In this document: piece after piece, positions 22,661 through 33,844 of the stretch
Position numbering within the stretch: the first letter of the stretch is position 1
Layout: every line of letters begins with the position of its first letter
Source of the DNA: Hyposmocoma kahamanoa
Taxonomy: Eukaryota > Arthropoda > Insecta > Lepidoptera > Cosmopterigidae
Length of the DNA stretch: 64,000 nucleotides
Reading direction: 5' to 3'
Assembly: GCF_003589595.1 (NCBI RefSeq)
Contig: NW_020653713.1
Location: forward strand, 2,241,551-2,305,550
Translations under genes and position numbers: made by a program
Notes under the pieces: generated by a model
Told to the model about the DNA's origin: nothing
Databases searched by the model: none
What the model saw: only the letters and a program-made list of their open reading frames with translations

Positions 22661-23234
22661 ATGGGTGATCCATTTGGAGGTACTTTTTTCAAAACTAAAA
22701 AAATTTAATAAAAAACTAATTTATCGGGTCATCTTTATTAACATACAAAAAACCATTATTTACATTTTTTTTTTAAAGATTATTTCTCTCAAATATTGGC
22801 CGTAACTGCGGTTAATGTGGACCATGGTTTCACGTGCTGTATGGGATGTACGGTATTGCGTGAAAAATTTGGTGAACAGTTGATTTTACGCTTCGGACCG
22901 GTGAGTTGGCCGCCTAGATATTGTGACATCACACCCCTAGATTTTTTCCTTTGGGGCTATGTAAAGTCCAAAATCTATACGGATAAGCTGGGTACGAACA
23001 ACATTACACGCGTTATTCGCCCAATACCAATCGAAATCGGACGTGTCATCGAAAATTGGAACTGCAGAATGGACCACGTTAACCGCACTTACGGCCAATA
23101 TTTGAAATAAATAATCATTAGAAAATAAATGTAAAGAATTGTTTCTTTGTATGATAATAAAGATAACCCGATAAATTTGTGTTTATTACATTTTTTTTAG
23201 TTTTGAAAAAGTACCTCCAAATGAATCAACCTTT
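22661..23234. mobile_element. Mariner-type fold-back element with ~165-bp inverted arms
   Basis: Left end ggtgatccatttggaggtac, right end the inverted gtacctccaaatgaatcaac. The similarity continues for about 165 bp on each side (22663-22827 against 23070-23234), past the untranslated region and into the end of the transposase gene: 'caaatattggccgtaa.tgc' occurs in both arms. So both ends of this 574-bp element are copies of the original 3' end. Exact target duplication is unclear; TA lies near both ends. Confidence 0.75.
22829..23110 (+). pseudogene. Transposase C-terminal fragment, Tc1/mariner type
   Basis: The frame reads LREKFGEQLILRFGPVSW, then PPRYCDITPLDFFLWGYVKS and, at the end, ENWNCRMDHVNRTYGQYLK. 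The word PPxSxDLTPLDFFLWGYVK is the region of the third catalytic carboxylate in a transposase family common in insects; here it is PPRYCDITPLDF, with the Asp kept. The DNA-binding part and the first two catalytic Asp are missing. It lies inside the fold-back element. Confidence 0.8.
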
Positions 23235-23869
23235 ATAAGCTTATAGTGCATTAAAAAATGAAAGCTTGGATTAGTTGTTATAACATTTTGTAACTGTAAT
23301 CCAAGTAATTCTTTTCTAAGAGTTTAGTTAAGATAATAATAAGTCACCTTCATTTGAAAATAATAAGAGTCAAAATTTAGATTCGGGACCATTTGAACAT
23401 TTGAACACTTTGTTAGAGCTCCCATCAGATAAGCTGTGAAAAAATGTGTTCGCCGGCCGTGGGAAACTCGTAATGTTACCTAGATCTGCATAAAGAGATG
23501 GAGATAACGAAGCGTACTTTCTTATTGCGCTTTTTTTCATAGCACAAGACCACTGGGGTTGTTGCGCCTGCGCATTATGATCGTTATGCGATGCTCTGAG
23601 CAGATAATCGGTAAGCGGAGTTACATGCACTTTTACATTCTGAGAGTAGTTAATTCTAGTCTAGATCAAGGTTTTAACAGTAAAAACAACGTAGGGAATT
23701 AGAACCTGGAGGATGTTTGGAAGTTACCGTTGTTTTAGTCCTGGATAGGCGCGTCGTTTATTTTGCTCCTATGTCGTTGATTTGCTCGTCCCGTCAAATC
23801 ATGTCATAAAAAAATCGTCTGAAAGATGATATCATTTTAAAATGATTTTCCAAGTCAAATTCAAATAAT

Positions 23870-24425
23870 CATTCATTCCATAGGTAAAATTTTTACGCTT
23901 GAAAACGTCATTTTTTAAGCTTATTGCTCGTTCACTACGCTGACCTCCCTGAAAAGAACGAGCAACAAATTCTAGGGATTGCTCTTTTCAAATAAATGCT
24001 ATAGAACATATTTGTGTTAAATCTAGACTCGCGTTGTCTTTCCATACATCTTTATCTAACAAGTCTTCAATTTTGTAATATGATTTTTCGATCAAAATAT
24101 TTTTAATGTAGTTTTTAAACTTAGGGAATGATAAAATTAATATATGCTCCGGAATCTTATTGTAAAATCGTACACAGTTCCCCATAAAAGAATCGTTTAC
24201 CTTAGTTAAACGAAAACGTGGTACCATGAGCTTGGACTTAGTTCTAAGGTTAATTCAAATTCAAATTCAAAATAATCTTTATTTCATAGGTAAGCATTAT
24301 TACACTTGAAATCGTCGTTAATATTATGGATATCTTCTTTCTTAACGAAATTATGTATATGTTTCGACGTCATCTGCAGGATTATTTGTAGAAAATACAA
24401 ACAACCCCTCAGGACTGCATTACTA
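23870..24425 (-). pseudogene. Jockey-like non-LTR retrotransposon, end of reverse transcriptase ORF and 3' UTR
   Basis: Read on the minus strand: AVLRGCLYFLQIIL, HIHNFVKKEDIHNIN, then a 68-bp interruption (24249-24316), then SKLMVPRFRLTKVNDSFMGN, CVRFYNKIPEHI, KFKNYIKNILIEKSYYKIED and LLDKDVW. This is the usual C-terminal order of jockey-type elements (NKP..T...DIHN / FYNKIP / KxYYxxxDYL). The stop is at 23988; the 3' UTR continues to about 23870 and ends near an aaat/gaat-rich tail. The same family is at 52008-52296. Confidence 0.85.
24249..24322 (-). mobile_element. Very short 5'-truncated non-LTR insertion nested in the jockey relic
   Basis: Between two copies of gttaat (24249-24254 and 24317-24322) lie about 62 bp with 'ttcaaattcaaattcaaa', 'ataatctttatttcatagg' and 'attacacttgaaatcg'. 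This is the 3' tip of the same or a closely related jockey family. The relic at 52008-52296 lacks it at the equivalent place, which shows it is an insertion. The 6-bp duplication fits target-primed reverse transcription. Confidence 0.75.
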
Positions 24426-24846
24426 ACATCATAAACAATAACTTTTGTTCCATGACTATTAATCATCGAGTATATAACCAGAAATAGAGACAAAATAAGA
24501 GCCATCCATCCATGACACCTCATCAGGCAAAGGGTACTGTTATCACTTTTAAATATCAACTCTCGTTTGCGCTGAAATCACAAATTAGAAAACTGAAATA
24601 ATACAGCGCCAACAACAGACCTGTGTATACGTCTCCGTATATTCCAAAAGTATTCTGTATTTATTGCAATAAAGATCTCTCTAGTATCTCTAACTATGGG
24701 GGGCTGTTCCATTCGGTGGTGTGGGAAAAACAGCCAAACATCTAATTACAAAACAAACGGAATCACATTTCATCGTTAATTAAATATGTAATTTTGCAAT
24801 TTTCGTCCATTATGGCAAAGCTTAAGTTAAACTGGTCGATTTGAAG

Positions 24847-24879
24847 CGAAACAATTGACGAAACCCGTCAATTGTTTCG
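24847..24879. other. Perfect 14-bp inverted repeat
   Basis: cgaaacaattgacg, a 5-base loop, then cgtcaattgtttcg. It lies between a looser inverted pair ('tataaccagaaatagag' at 24472 and 'ctatttctggttatata' at 24967), so the 24465-24991 interval may be an old fold-back element. Confidence 0.6.
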
Positions 24880-25186
24880 AATTCGGGCTGGCCAATCGGA
24901 ACGCAGTTGTCACCGTAACGATATGACAGAATAGTTTTCAAACAAATTAAATGACAGTTCACGTTTCTATTTCTGGTTATATATTCGACGCTTTTAATAA
25001 GTCATCACATTTTACTTTTACACAAAAATAAAAATATTTAAATAGACCGCCCCAAAATAACTCTGCGCTATTAAAAAATATATAAGAAAACACGCGTTGC
25101 TAAACAACTTACTACCAAGTTATAGATCTAAAATGTGTTAAATAGTACAACAGAAACTTAAAAGTTTATTATTGATTTTTTTTTAT

Positions 25187-25505
25187 ATTAAGTGACGGGG
25201 CGAACAAGTCGTGCACCTTATGGCAAGCTGTACGCCTATCCATAACAGTTGCAGAGCCACTCAGAGCTTTAAATCGCAAAAATCTTATAGGGCACGGTCA
25301 CTGCGTCCGTCACTCTGTGGTATAAATTGACAAGTCCCATGTGCCTGTAATTAATAACGTTCACACTCAACATAGCCCCGCACTAGGGAGACCCTGTGTC
25401 GCGGGTGCTATGGACACACACATAGACAACCACAAATTACACAAACCACAAAAAAAAGACATTCCATACTGACGTTACTGCTTGGCGGCAGAAATAAATA
25501 AGGTA
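25187..25505 (+). repeat. Repeat family B copy with a nested SINE fragment
   Basis: Begins 'gtgacggggcgaacaagtcg', keeps 'tccataacagttgcag', 'caagtcccatgtgcctgtaa', and resumes with 'gttactgcttggcggcagaa'. The segment normally reading 'cagcacccttacccttc' is replaced by a SINE piece at 25361-25449. Confidence 0.75.
25361..25449 (-). repeat. SINE 3'-part fragment inside family B
   Basis: Shares 'actcaacatag.cccgcacta', 'accctgtgtcgcgggtgc', 'acacacacatagacaacc' and 'acaaattacac' with the tRNA-headed SINE at 54101-54292. The tRNA head is missing, as in a 5'-truncated insertion. Confidence 0.75.
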
Positions 25506-25645
25506 ATTATGTTTTGTCAACAGTCATGGAGCAAAAGCTGTTGTTTAGATATTAGTAATACAGTCCTGCGAGATTGTTAATATTTTACAAGTAACCATGT
25601 ATATAATGCGCTACTATAATAATATAATTGTAACTTTTTCATTGA

Positions 25646-26186
25646 AAAAAAAAACCGACACCAAATGTTTGCATTATCGGGTTTTTCGGATTTCCGTGGG
25701 ATCCCCTCACCAGATTCGGACTTCTTAGCGATAATGGGACTATTACGTACTCCTTTGTACTTTCTTTCTGGTTGACATGGTGACGGTTATTTGTTAATTA
25801 CACGTATTGTGTCAAGTGAAAAGTCAACTTTTAGGCGCTGAAAATATTTTTTTAATTTGTGATAGCCGAAACAAACCCGGAACAGCATAGCTGGCACCAG
25901 GCGCCACCTCGAATGTATACCCTTTCGAACTAAAAAAAAAAGAATTTTCAAAATCGGTCCACAATTCACGGAAAAATCGGTACGCCAGTGTACATGTCTT
26001 TAAAATTTGAGTATTTTCCTCGATTTCCATGAATCCCCTCAATGGGACCACCACAAGAGTGCACACTTCCAAACAAAAAAGAATTTTCAAAAACGGTCTA
26101 CAATTGACGGAGAAATCTGAAAACATATATAAAACGTGCATACAGCCGAACGTATAACCTCCTCCTTTTTTTGGAAGTCAGTTAAA
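25646..26186 (+). mobile_element. Repeat family H, full-length-like copy (541 bp)
   Basis: Begins aaaaaaccgacacc and ends 'cctcctttttttggaagtca' followed by gttaaaaa. Inside, two diverged copies of a ~130-bp unit are recognisable by 'gaattttcaaaa.cggtc' and 'acaatt.acgga.aaatc'. Minus-strand open frames of 60 and 105 codons here are repeats of this unit and not genes. Confidence 0.7.
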
Positions 26187-28310
26187 AAGAGCACTGAGAG
26201 GCGGCCACAAAATCATAATACATCAGATACATACAGATTCGATCGATCATTGATTGTCAGATCAATAAAGATAATGTCATCGTCCGAGTGTTCCTAAAAT
26301 AGTCAACGATTAACAATACCCCTCCTCCCATTGTGGTGGATCCACCTGCCCATGTGACCGACTGACCCCATCTCGCATCGCCCGATTAAATCGATACTTT
26401 CGATTCGATTTGAACACTTGTCGAACAACAGTTATATGTCAGAGAAAACGGAGTGGCCATGAACTTCAGCCGCGATACAAGATAGTCTTGTTAAGATAAG
26501 GAACTAAGAAAGGGCTTTCGGAAACCGTTGCTTCGTTATAAAGATGATAGTTCAAATCTCAGATATGCCTTCAAAGTATTTACATGTATCGTAGGGAAGT
26601 CTTGTTTTATTGTGATTTATGGGTAATGATGATTAAGAACGCATTTCGTGCTTATTACAACGTCAAAATAGTAAAATTAATGGTGTAATTACTACGAAGC
26701 AGCAAAATCATGTTAGCCCTGCTCGGCAGGTGCGTAGATTTTTGATTGGCATAAAATTACAGTGCAGTATAAAACGGTACCCTTTCCGGTGCGAGCTATT
26801 AAATAGCAATAAATTCATCACAGTGTACACCTCACCTAGGAAATCTCTTCGAAACGAGAGGAAGCAAGTAAACGTGTAGAGAAATCACGTCTCGATTATG
26901 AATCGAGACGTCTCGATACGGTTGCAAAAACTGCCAACTCGGGAAAAGCAGAAAATATGACAAGTTAATTTAGATTGAGTGAGTCCGTGAGAGCTAGGCT
27001 GTAGTTGGAAAGGGATGAGAAATGCAGGCGGAACGAATTGTATCGTTGATTGTAAGCTAACACGGTGGGAGGTGGCTTAAGCGATGTAGGTGCAGAGGTC
27101 GTAGATAAAGTACTAGAGCCCAAATGTCACCAGTGTAGACAGCTCGTCGGGTAGATGGCTGCATGTATTAGAAGGTTGACAGGCGACAAAGTTGATAGAA
27201 AGTAAGAATGAAGAACTACCTTGTATGCAACATGCGCTGACACCACGATCATATACACAGATTAGCATTATGAAACTCTATGAGAAAATAAGGATACATT
27301 AACGTTGGTAGAAAATAATATTATTGATAGTGATTCTGATTCTAAGGTAAATTAAAAAACAGAATCAAAAATAAGAAAGGTCTATGTCAATAAAGATGCT
27401 AGTTAAAATACTAAATTAATAAAAAGCATGTTTTGATAAAAACATTTGATAAATGAAAATTGAAATTCTGTACATGAAATATTAGTTTTTATTAAAGCTC
27501 TTAATTATGATTTAGTTCAACTACAATTCAAATTAAACACACTGTTCCCTACAGGTCAAAAGTAAAATAATTATGAGAACGGTGTCAGTATATTTCGGGG
27601 TCTTAGTTATAATGATACCGCACTGTAAAATAAAGAAGTTTAATTAAACCGGAAGTCGTAAAAGGTTTTACGGAATGCAATAGACCTATAATAATATGCA
27701 GATTTGTGTGATTCTCCCGCCATTGTATCTATGAGACCCTCAAGAGCTCGTTCAGTTTAGCTTCGGCTATTCCTTGGTATGCAAAAGGTAGATTAGAAGA
27801 TAGTCCAAGACAAATTTATGCGTCTTCTTGAATTAAAAACATTACACAGGTACATTTATTTTACATTTACCTCCTTATCTTACTAGTTCCTTACCATCAT
27901 CAAGAAAACAATTAGAAATAAAAACATAATTAACTTGACCCGGATTCAATTCCATATAATTAACAACGTAAAGACAATACATTAGGGGTAAGCAAATGTT
28001 AATGTAAGCAACAAATTCCCACGGTCTACTCCCATACAAACTTGAAACAATTCCAAGCCCCAATGCATACATTGAGAAGAAAATGTTGTTAGACAGGGAT
28101 CTGTGATTAATGCTAATTTTTCCAGTTTACTATCAACTGATCCCTGATGTCATACTTCGAATATTTTACAAAAGACAGTAATGATAAAGAAATCTAATTC
28201 AATCACAAAACAGCTTTAGACTATTTAACAAAAAAGAGCATTAATAATCTACATAAAATTTACTATTTAGTAGCAATAGAGATTTCTGTCAAAGATGTCG
28301 TCCAGGAAAG
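26187..28310. other. Stretch with little recognised
   Basis: AT-rich intronic DNA. A perfect 11-bp palindrome (acgtctcgatt, atg, aatcgagacgt) sits at 26887-26911. The more GC-balanced stretch 26960-27250 has no open frame or repeat partner that I can see. Confidence 0.5.
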
Positions 28311-28317
28311 TAATGCC

Positions 28318-28485
28318 AGCTTACCTATTTTTGACGCCAAGCAGTAATGCGAGCATTACAACGTTCCGGTTTGAAAAGTGCTGGTGAAATTACGTACTTT
28401 ACTCGTATGTCCCAGCGTGAAGAGCGCGGCGCTATTTAAAACTTTGTGTGGCAATGCAACCATATAGATAGGCGTACGCCTATTG
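28318..28485 (-). repeat. Repeat family B, minus-strand partial copy
   Basis: 'acgccaagcagtaatgcgag', 'agtgctggtgaaatta', 'atgtcccagcgtgaagagc' and 'tagataggcgtacgcc' are the inverse of family B words. Confidence 0.65.
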
Positions 28486-29559
28486 AATTGGATTTCAAAG
28501 CTAAACCCTATTCGTTTATTATTTACTTCGAAAATTTATTAGTACTTGGACCAACACAAACACTAATACCACTATAAATAACGGCAAGCGACAGAGGTCA
28601 CAGCAAAGAGTTTGAATCGCACGTCGATCCATCAAAATCACAGCATGGGAGGATTTGAAGATGACTTTTCAATTCAACAATTGAATTCGTGTCTATACTT
28701 AACAAAAAAAATCAAAATAGTACTTTCATAGATAGTGGCAGCTTAAATAAAATCGTGCAAAGCGATAATCACATTGCACAAAAATATGTACAAATACTTT
28801 ACTACTTACTATAACGAGAAATTGATACCACCGTCAAGTTCATCCGTCTTAAATAATTGTCGAACTCAAAGATCAATGACTGTAAAAAAACTATATTCAA
28901 AATAGATGCTAAGAATTGGTTCAATGAAGTACAACATACAGAACGGGTTTCAACAGAATTGTACTACAGAATTAAACGTTGTATTTTGTGATATAACAAA
29001 AATAGCTGTTAAGAATTTGCCGAAAGAAGTATTATGACCTTTCAATGATATCGATAACATAAAAACGTATTACAGTGACTAACATTGTATTGTGTGACAC
29101 AATGTAATGTAATAAATATAGACACTTACATTAAGTGAATGAAATACCTTCCGATGCAACCCTAAAATATACCACATTGGATTGTGTAACACAAAATATA
29201 TACTACAAACAGGAGCAAATGAAAATAGATCGTTTTCCAAGTTGCCGAGTCTTGAACCGTATTTCACTGGCTACGTGACACAACCCAAAGGTCAACGGGG
29301 TGAAAGTTCATCACTAGAGAAAACGAAATTATTCATTTTAGTACGTAGGCGATTGCCTCGCATTGTATTACATTTTAAAGTTTTGCTCGTGTATCGAGTG
29401 GTTTTGCAATGTCGATAGTTCGTTCACTTTTTACTACAGCTTTTTCTCAGAAGTCAAAGATTAGTTAATTTTTGTAACTATAGTTTGGAATGAGGTGGTT
29501 TGTGTTAGTATTATACATAACTGATTGATGACCAATAGCATCTCAGCCAGCTGTGACTG

Positions 29560-29645
29560 TGGGACCCGTAAAAATCCCGAAACGGTGTTTGTGTTTGTAT
29601 TAAAAGATCCAAAAAAATAGTCGTTTCCAATTAGTTTTTATCTAC
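29560..29645 (+). repeat. Repeat family A, partial copy just upstream of the exon's 3' end
   Basis: 'gggacccgtaaaaatcccga', 'aacggtgtttgtgtttg' and 'aaaatagtcgtttccaatta' follow the family A order. It lies about 150 bp inside the intron from the donor of the spire exon at 29792. Confidence 0.6.
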
Positions 29646-29791
29646 GCATTTTTATCAAGGCAGTACAATTGGATTTCAGTAAGGATCTTCATAGACCTAC
29701 ACTTTAAAACGAAAACCCAAGTTGTACAGAATAAATCTACAATAATTTTGACTAAAATCCTCGCTGAGTATTGCAGTTTTTTGCTACTTAC

Positions 29792-29918
29792 CTATAAGTT
29801 CGCAAGCCGTCATCTCGGTAATCAGGCCCTCGAGGTCTGGTGAGATGAGCCGCTCCTCATCTTCGGAGTGCTGGTAGTCTAACGCGTGGTATATCACCAA
29901 AGCAAGGTTTACCACCAA
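29792..29918 (-). CDS. spir: spire, internal coding exon (C-terminal half of KIND domain)
   Basis: This 127-bp exon has the acceptor ttattttgtttcag and the donor gtaagt on the minus strand. It encodes 42 full codons plus one G, so it starts in phase 0 and ends in phase 1. The protein opens LVVNLALVIYHALDY, continues SEDEERLISPDLEGLI and ends near TEMTACELI. This matches the Spire KIND pattern, in which a hydrophobic helix (IIIYKALDYG in vertebrates, from memory) is followed by an acidic EER..SP.LE.LI segment that belongs to the formin-binding surface. The N-terminal KIND part with the SEEQAW motif must lie on an upstream exon above 64000. I looked for it on the minus strand of this window and did not see it. 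The family call rests on motif order, splice sites and phase continuity with the 1298-1452 exon. Confidence 0.92.
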
Positions 29919-29929
29919 CTGAAACAAAA

Positions 29930-31460
29930 TAATTTCACGTTAGGATTTCTTTACTAGGAAATGCAGTTAGCAAAATTACAAGATCTATGACACTGTTATA
30001 ATAATTTGATCAAAACGTGTACGCGTAGTGTATTCCAAAAAGATCCGTAAGCCAGCTACCTACCCTTTGTCGAGATCAATTCAATGAGCCCAAATACGAT
30101 TGTTCAGCGAAGAGTAGTTAAGGAGTTGGGTAGTGTCCAGAGTGTCCTGGTTGCAACCAGATGAAAGTAAGAAAATTATTCTAATGTCATCTGATAGCAG
30201 ATAAAATTTCAATTCGAATGTTTTATGACTGAGATCTCTTGACCAACTGGAAAAACAGCAGAACAGATGTTTGTCAAGCAATGCAACTAATAAAATAACT
30301 AGACCGATTAAATAAGCCTTTAAATAAAATAAGAAACGCTTTAACATCTATGCAGCCGTTTGGGAGCAACAATGCCGCACACATAGATGCTTACTAGCTT
30401 CAATCCACAGATCATTGATTTGAGCTCAAATCGAATACATAGACTTCAAACTCCCCTCTTTTTGCTACGGGGATTAATAAATAGCCGGTTACATGGCTTC
30501 ACGTTTTTTATAAAGACGTCTGCAAATTAGATACATCCGGCGCTAGACTAACGAATCGCAGCAACCAAATTCGGTAACTATGTGACGTAAGACAAAATGC
30601 TAAATCCTAAATAAGCTATCATGCGTCATTATCTCGGGCAATGCCCCTCTTACTAGCTCTACTCTTGCATAACGATGCGCCTTTGTGTTTTATGGACCAG
30701 ATCTGGACCACAATACGCAGAAATCAGTGAACCAATGATATTGGAAGAACAATAAAGCTTATGACGTAAAATCGACGAAAAAACAATTATGCATTTATGG
30801 TTTTTTTTTTGCCCAGTGTGATATCGGTAGCTTCTTGATTGAGAGGTCGATGCTAAAAATGCCTGTGGTAGCTTATACCTTGGACTTTAATCTCTAATTT
30901 GCATATATTTGTGAACGTGCAGAAGAAATATATATCTCGGTAACGGTGTTGAAAAACATCGTGAAAACTGTATTTAGAAGAAGATTTACACTGGAAAATG
31001 TATAAAATCCCCAACTTGCATAGTGCTAAGGTTGTGAACGATAACCTAAACCTTCTCCTTTTTTATGAAGTTTAGGTAATTAACTAGATGTAAACAAACT
31101 GTAAAAAAACGTAATGAAGTATTTTATGAGGCATTACCTGGTTACTTATTATAAAATTATAACAAACATTTTGAAAATGGTTCTAAATACATGATAATAT
31201 TTTCAGGTAATAGGCAACATAACACGTATCACAACTTTCCTACGATAAACAACTTAACATCCAGCCTATAAAGATGACAGCTAATAACATGCGACCAAAT
31301 TAAAGTGTACAGCAGTTATACGACGTATGAAACTCACTACTAAATATCGTTACGGTTAACCAAGCGACAACTGAAGTTTGTTTACTTTTAGTTAATCGCC
31401 TAAACCTTCATAGTATATATAATAGATAATTATCTTTTCAATACAACACTTAGTGATTAA
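29930..31460. other. Intron stretch with little recognised
   Basis: AT-rich DNA next to the spire exon. A possible very decayed family H end ('aaccttctccttttttatga') occurs near 31048. No other feature was seen. Confidence 0.5.
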
Positions 31461-31464
31461 TTGT

Positions 31465-31540
31465 GAGTTTTGCCAAAAAAGATATTTAGTATATTCTCGA
31501 TCGAGTTTTGCCAAAAAAGATATTTAGTATATTCTCGATC
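31465..31540. repeat. Perfect 38-bp tandem duplication
   Basis: The unit starting gagttttgccaaaaaagat and ending atattctcgatc occurs twice in direct succession (31465-31502, 31503-31540) without a mismatch. Confidence 0.95.
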
Positions 31541-33085
31541 ATCATTTCAACTATTAGAGAAAACGAGGCTATGTATGAAAATTTGTTTTGCATAACAAAT
31601 CACTGAGTTTACGGCGCAATATAAAAACGAAAGCGATTTAAGGATGATTATGCCATATACGGTCTTAAGACATTAATTCACAGCACCTGCATAATATTAC
31701 AAACTGGATGTTGTAATAAATAACATCTTCCGTTCCTGATCTCGCTGGACAACGCACTTTGAAAAATTAATGTCGTTATTTTTAATTGCACTTTGTCAGG
31801 TTTGCGAGAAATGGCTAACACGTAACTATTCGTGAATTGGAGCGAGTTAAGATAAATGATGACTGCTCGTATCATCACATCAGACAGGACAATTACGTAA
31901 TTCAAATTTCACAGTTATAATCTTATCAAAAATCATATTTCTCAAATCGAAATTACTACAGAAGAAAATTTATTCCAAGGGCGTAACATGACTAAAGAAT
32001 TTGCTAACACGTAGTACCATACATCGCAGGATGCACCAACTGTGACTATCAGGGGCAGCCTCTGGAACGACCAGCCTATTGTACATGTTACTCAACAGAT
32101 CTACAATAAACCAACATAATCTGAACCCTGTTATCCCATTCAACCAGGATTGAACATATATAATAGTTGATTAACAAAGCGTTGCAGCAGTATAAAGTCA
32201 GAAGTCAATAAGCAATTGTCGAGGCGTAAATGCAACCGCTCCCGTCTGACGCTGTAACGCCAAACTCCATTAAACGATGGTGTGGAAACAAGATTAATGG
32301 GACGTTACTAGAGTAAGGCTTTACAATGAAATTAGTGCTAGAGCTTCCCACAGAATAATTAAAATGTACGATTGATTGCTGCGAATAACGGCTATTTGGT
32401 TATTGAAGATAATGATGATGTCAATGCAGCGATAGCTGTAGCTTGAAATGATTCCATTAAGGATGCAATGACTATAATAAATGAGCTAAACATTACATAT
32501 CGCCAGCATACAAAATCAATTTAATATGTAATAGACTGGTGTCATGCTAATACAACCAAACCATTTATACTTGATACTACACATGCAATATTTAAAGGTC
32601 ATATGTTCCGATCTAACAATGTAAAGACAGTAGTCAATAAACAATTACATAAAAGGAACCAATCTAGACAGCTAATTTACATGTGCAAATTACGAAGTCT
32701 AAATACATAGAAATATAATATTAGCATAGCATAAAGCCAATAGACTAATATCGAGAGAACATCTCTTATCGACAGTATTGTTTGCAAATCATGGTACAAG
32801 AATTACGCAAGCATACGTAACGAACGAAGACAATAAGAGACCATAACTAAGCACAAACAGAAATTTAAACACAAGAAACGACAAAGACATAGTTAACAAA
32901 AAAGACAAACGGTCATTGAGAAACTAGTCGAAAATACAACAGTGTACATGGTCAAGCTCTGTTTCGTTGTTTCAGCCGTTGTTAGGCTTTTATAAACTGA
33001 ATTAGTCGTGTCATCGAATGTTACAAAACTTTTTGAAGTTCGTATTGGAACTGTATTCTATTCTAGTTTGTATTTAGACCTGATT
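31541..33085. other. Stretch with nothing recognised
   Basis: AT-rich intronic DNA without open frames of coding character, inverted ends or second copies in the window. Confidence 0.55.
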
Positions 33086-33099
33086 GTATTCATCGTCAT

Positions 33100-33215
33100 C
33101 ATCGACCTATTGTAGGCTCCAATGCTGGACACGAGTCAAATTTCACATATTTTTCAAGGGTTATTTATTAATCTTCTTTTATAATGTAGGTTCCAACACG
33201 ATGTTTTCCAACAAG
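33100..33215. repeat. Repeat family D, fragment
   Basis: 'tgtaggctccaatgctggac', 'aaatttcacatatttttcaa' and 'aggttccaacacgatgtttt' follow the order of a common lepidopteran retroelement 3' region (…ttcacac…ttttcc…gcaggtt…cgatgttttcc). Confidence 0.45.
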
Positions 33216-33639
33216 TGAACAATCACAAGTGTACGTAACTTAGAAATTTATTGTTTCATGTAATAACAAATTTAAACCATGTTGATATAAATCGCAAAAA
33301 TTTACTACAATAACAAATTCAATTATGTAAAAGTGCAATCCATCAAAACATTCTGAGTGAACAAAATTATCGCTAATATTTGGTGATCATATTTTCATTA
33401 CGCCATTGTGTAACAATCTTAAATCAGTATCTGGTTTACGGTCCGAAGTACACAATGAATATCCTTAAATGGTCTCAGATCGTTTATGAAAGGTTGTTTG
33501 CAACATTGTTAAGTAGCCTCGAACTGCATAAGGATGTAATTAATCTAACAGAAACAAGCTATCAGATTTGAAACTTAAAGAGCGCCTTGCCGGACGCCTA
33601 AGGTAAAATAAACATCATCTCCTCAAAGAAGAGGATATG

Positions 33640-33840
33640 GGTCAAAAAGCAGAATGACTTCATACGTTTTCCAAAGATTGTAAACTTTTTTCGACATGCA
33701 GGTTTTATTATGTTCTTTTCTATCACCGTTAGCGAAATATAGTGCTTCTAAGCCCCCACAAATGTAAGTAGCTTCGAAGAAATAGCCATAGGTGCTTGTC
33801 ACTGACATTTTCGCTATCAACCTCTCTATTGAAAAGCAAT
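33640..33840. repeat. Repeat family D, copy
   Basis: 'gacttcatacgttttccaaa', 'cgacatgcaggttttatta' and 'ttctatcaccgttagcgaaa' match the family D order, also seen at 35800, 42160 and 42990. Confidence 0.55.
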
Positions 33841-33844
33841 CACT

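Larger units (their letters stand above)
1453..29791 (-). other. spire intron, 28,339 bp, filled with mobile elements
   Basis: The intron lies between the two spire exons, and its phase (phase 1) agrees on both sides. It holds the elements listed separately between 2.0 and 29.6 kb. No host exon with convincing splice signals was seen inside it. Confidence 0.85.

Noticed and set aside
25787..26141. Minus-strand frames of 60 and 105 codons with repeated ENSF-like words
   Set aside because: They are translations of an internally duplicated unit of repeat family H.
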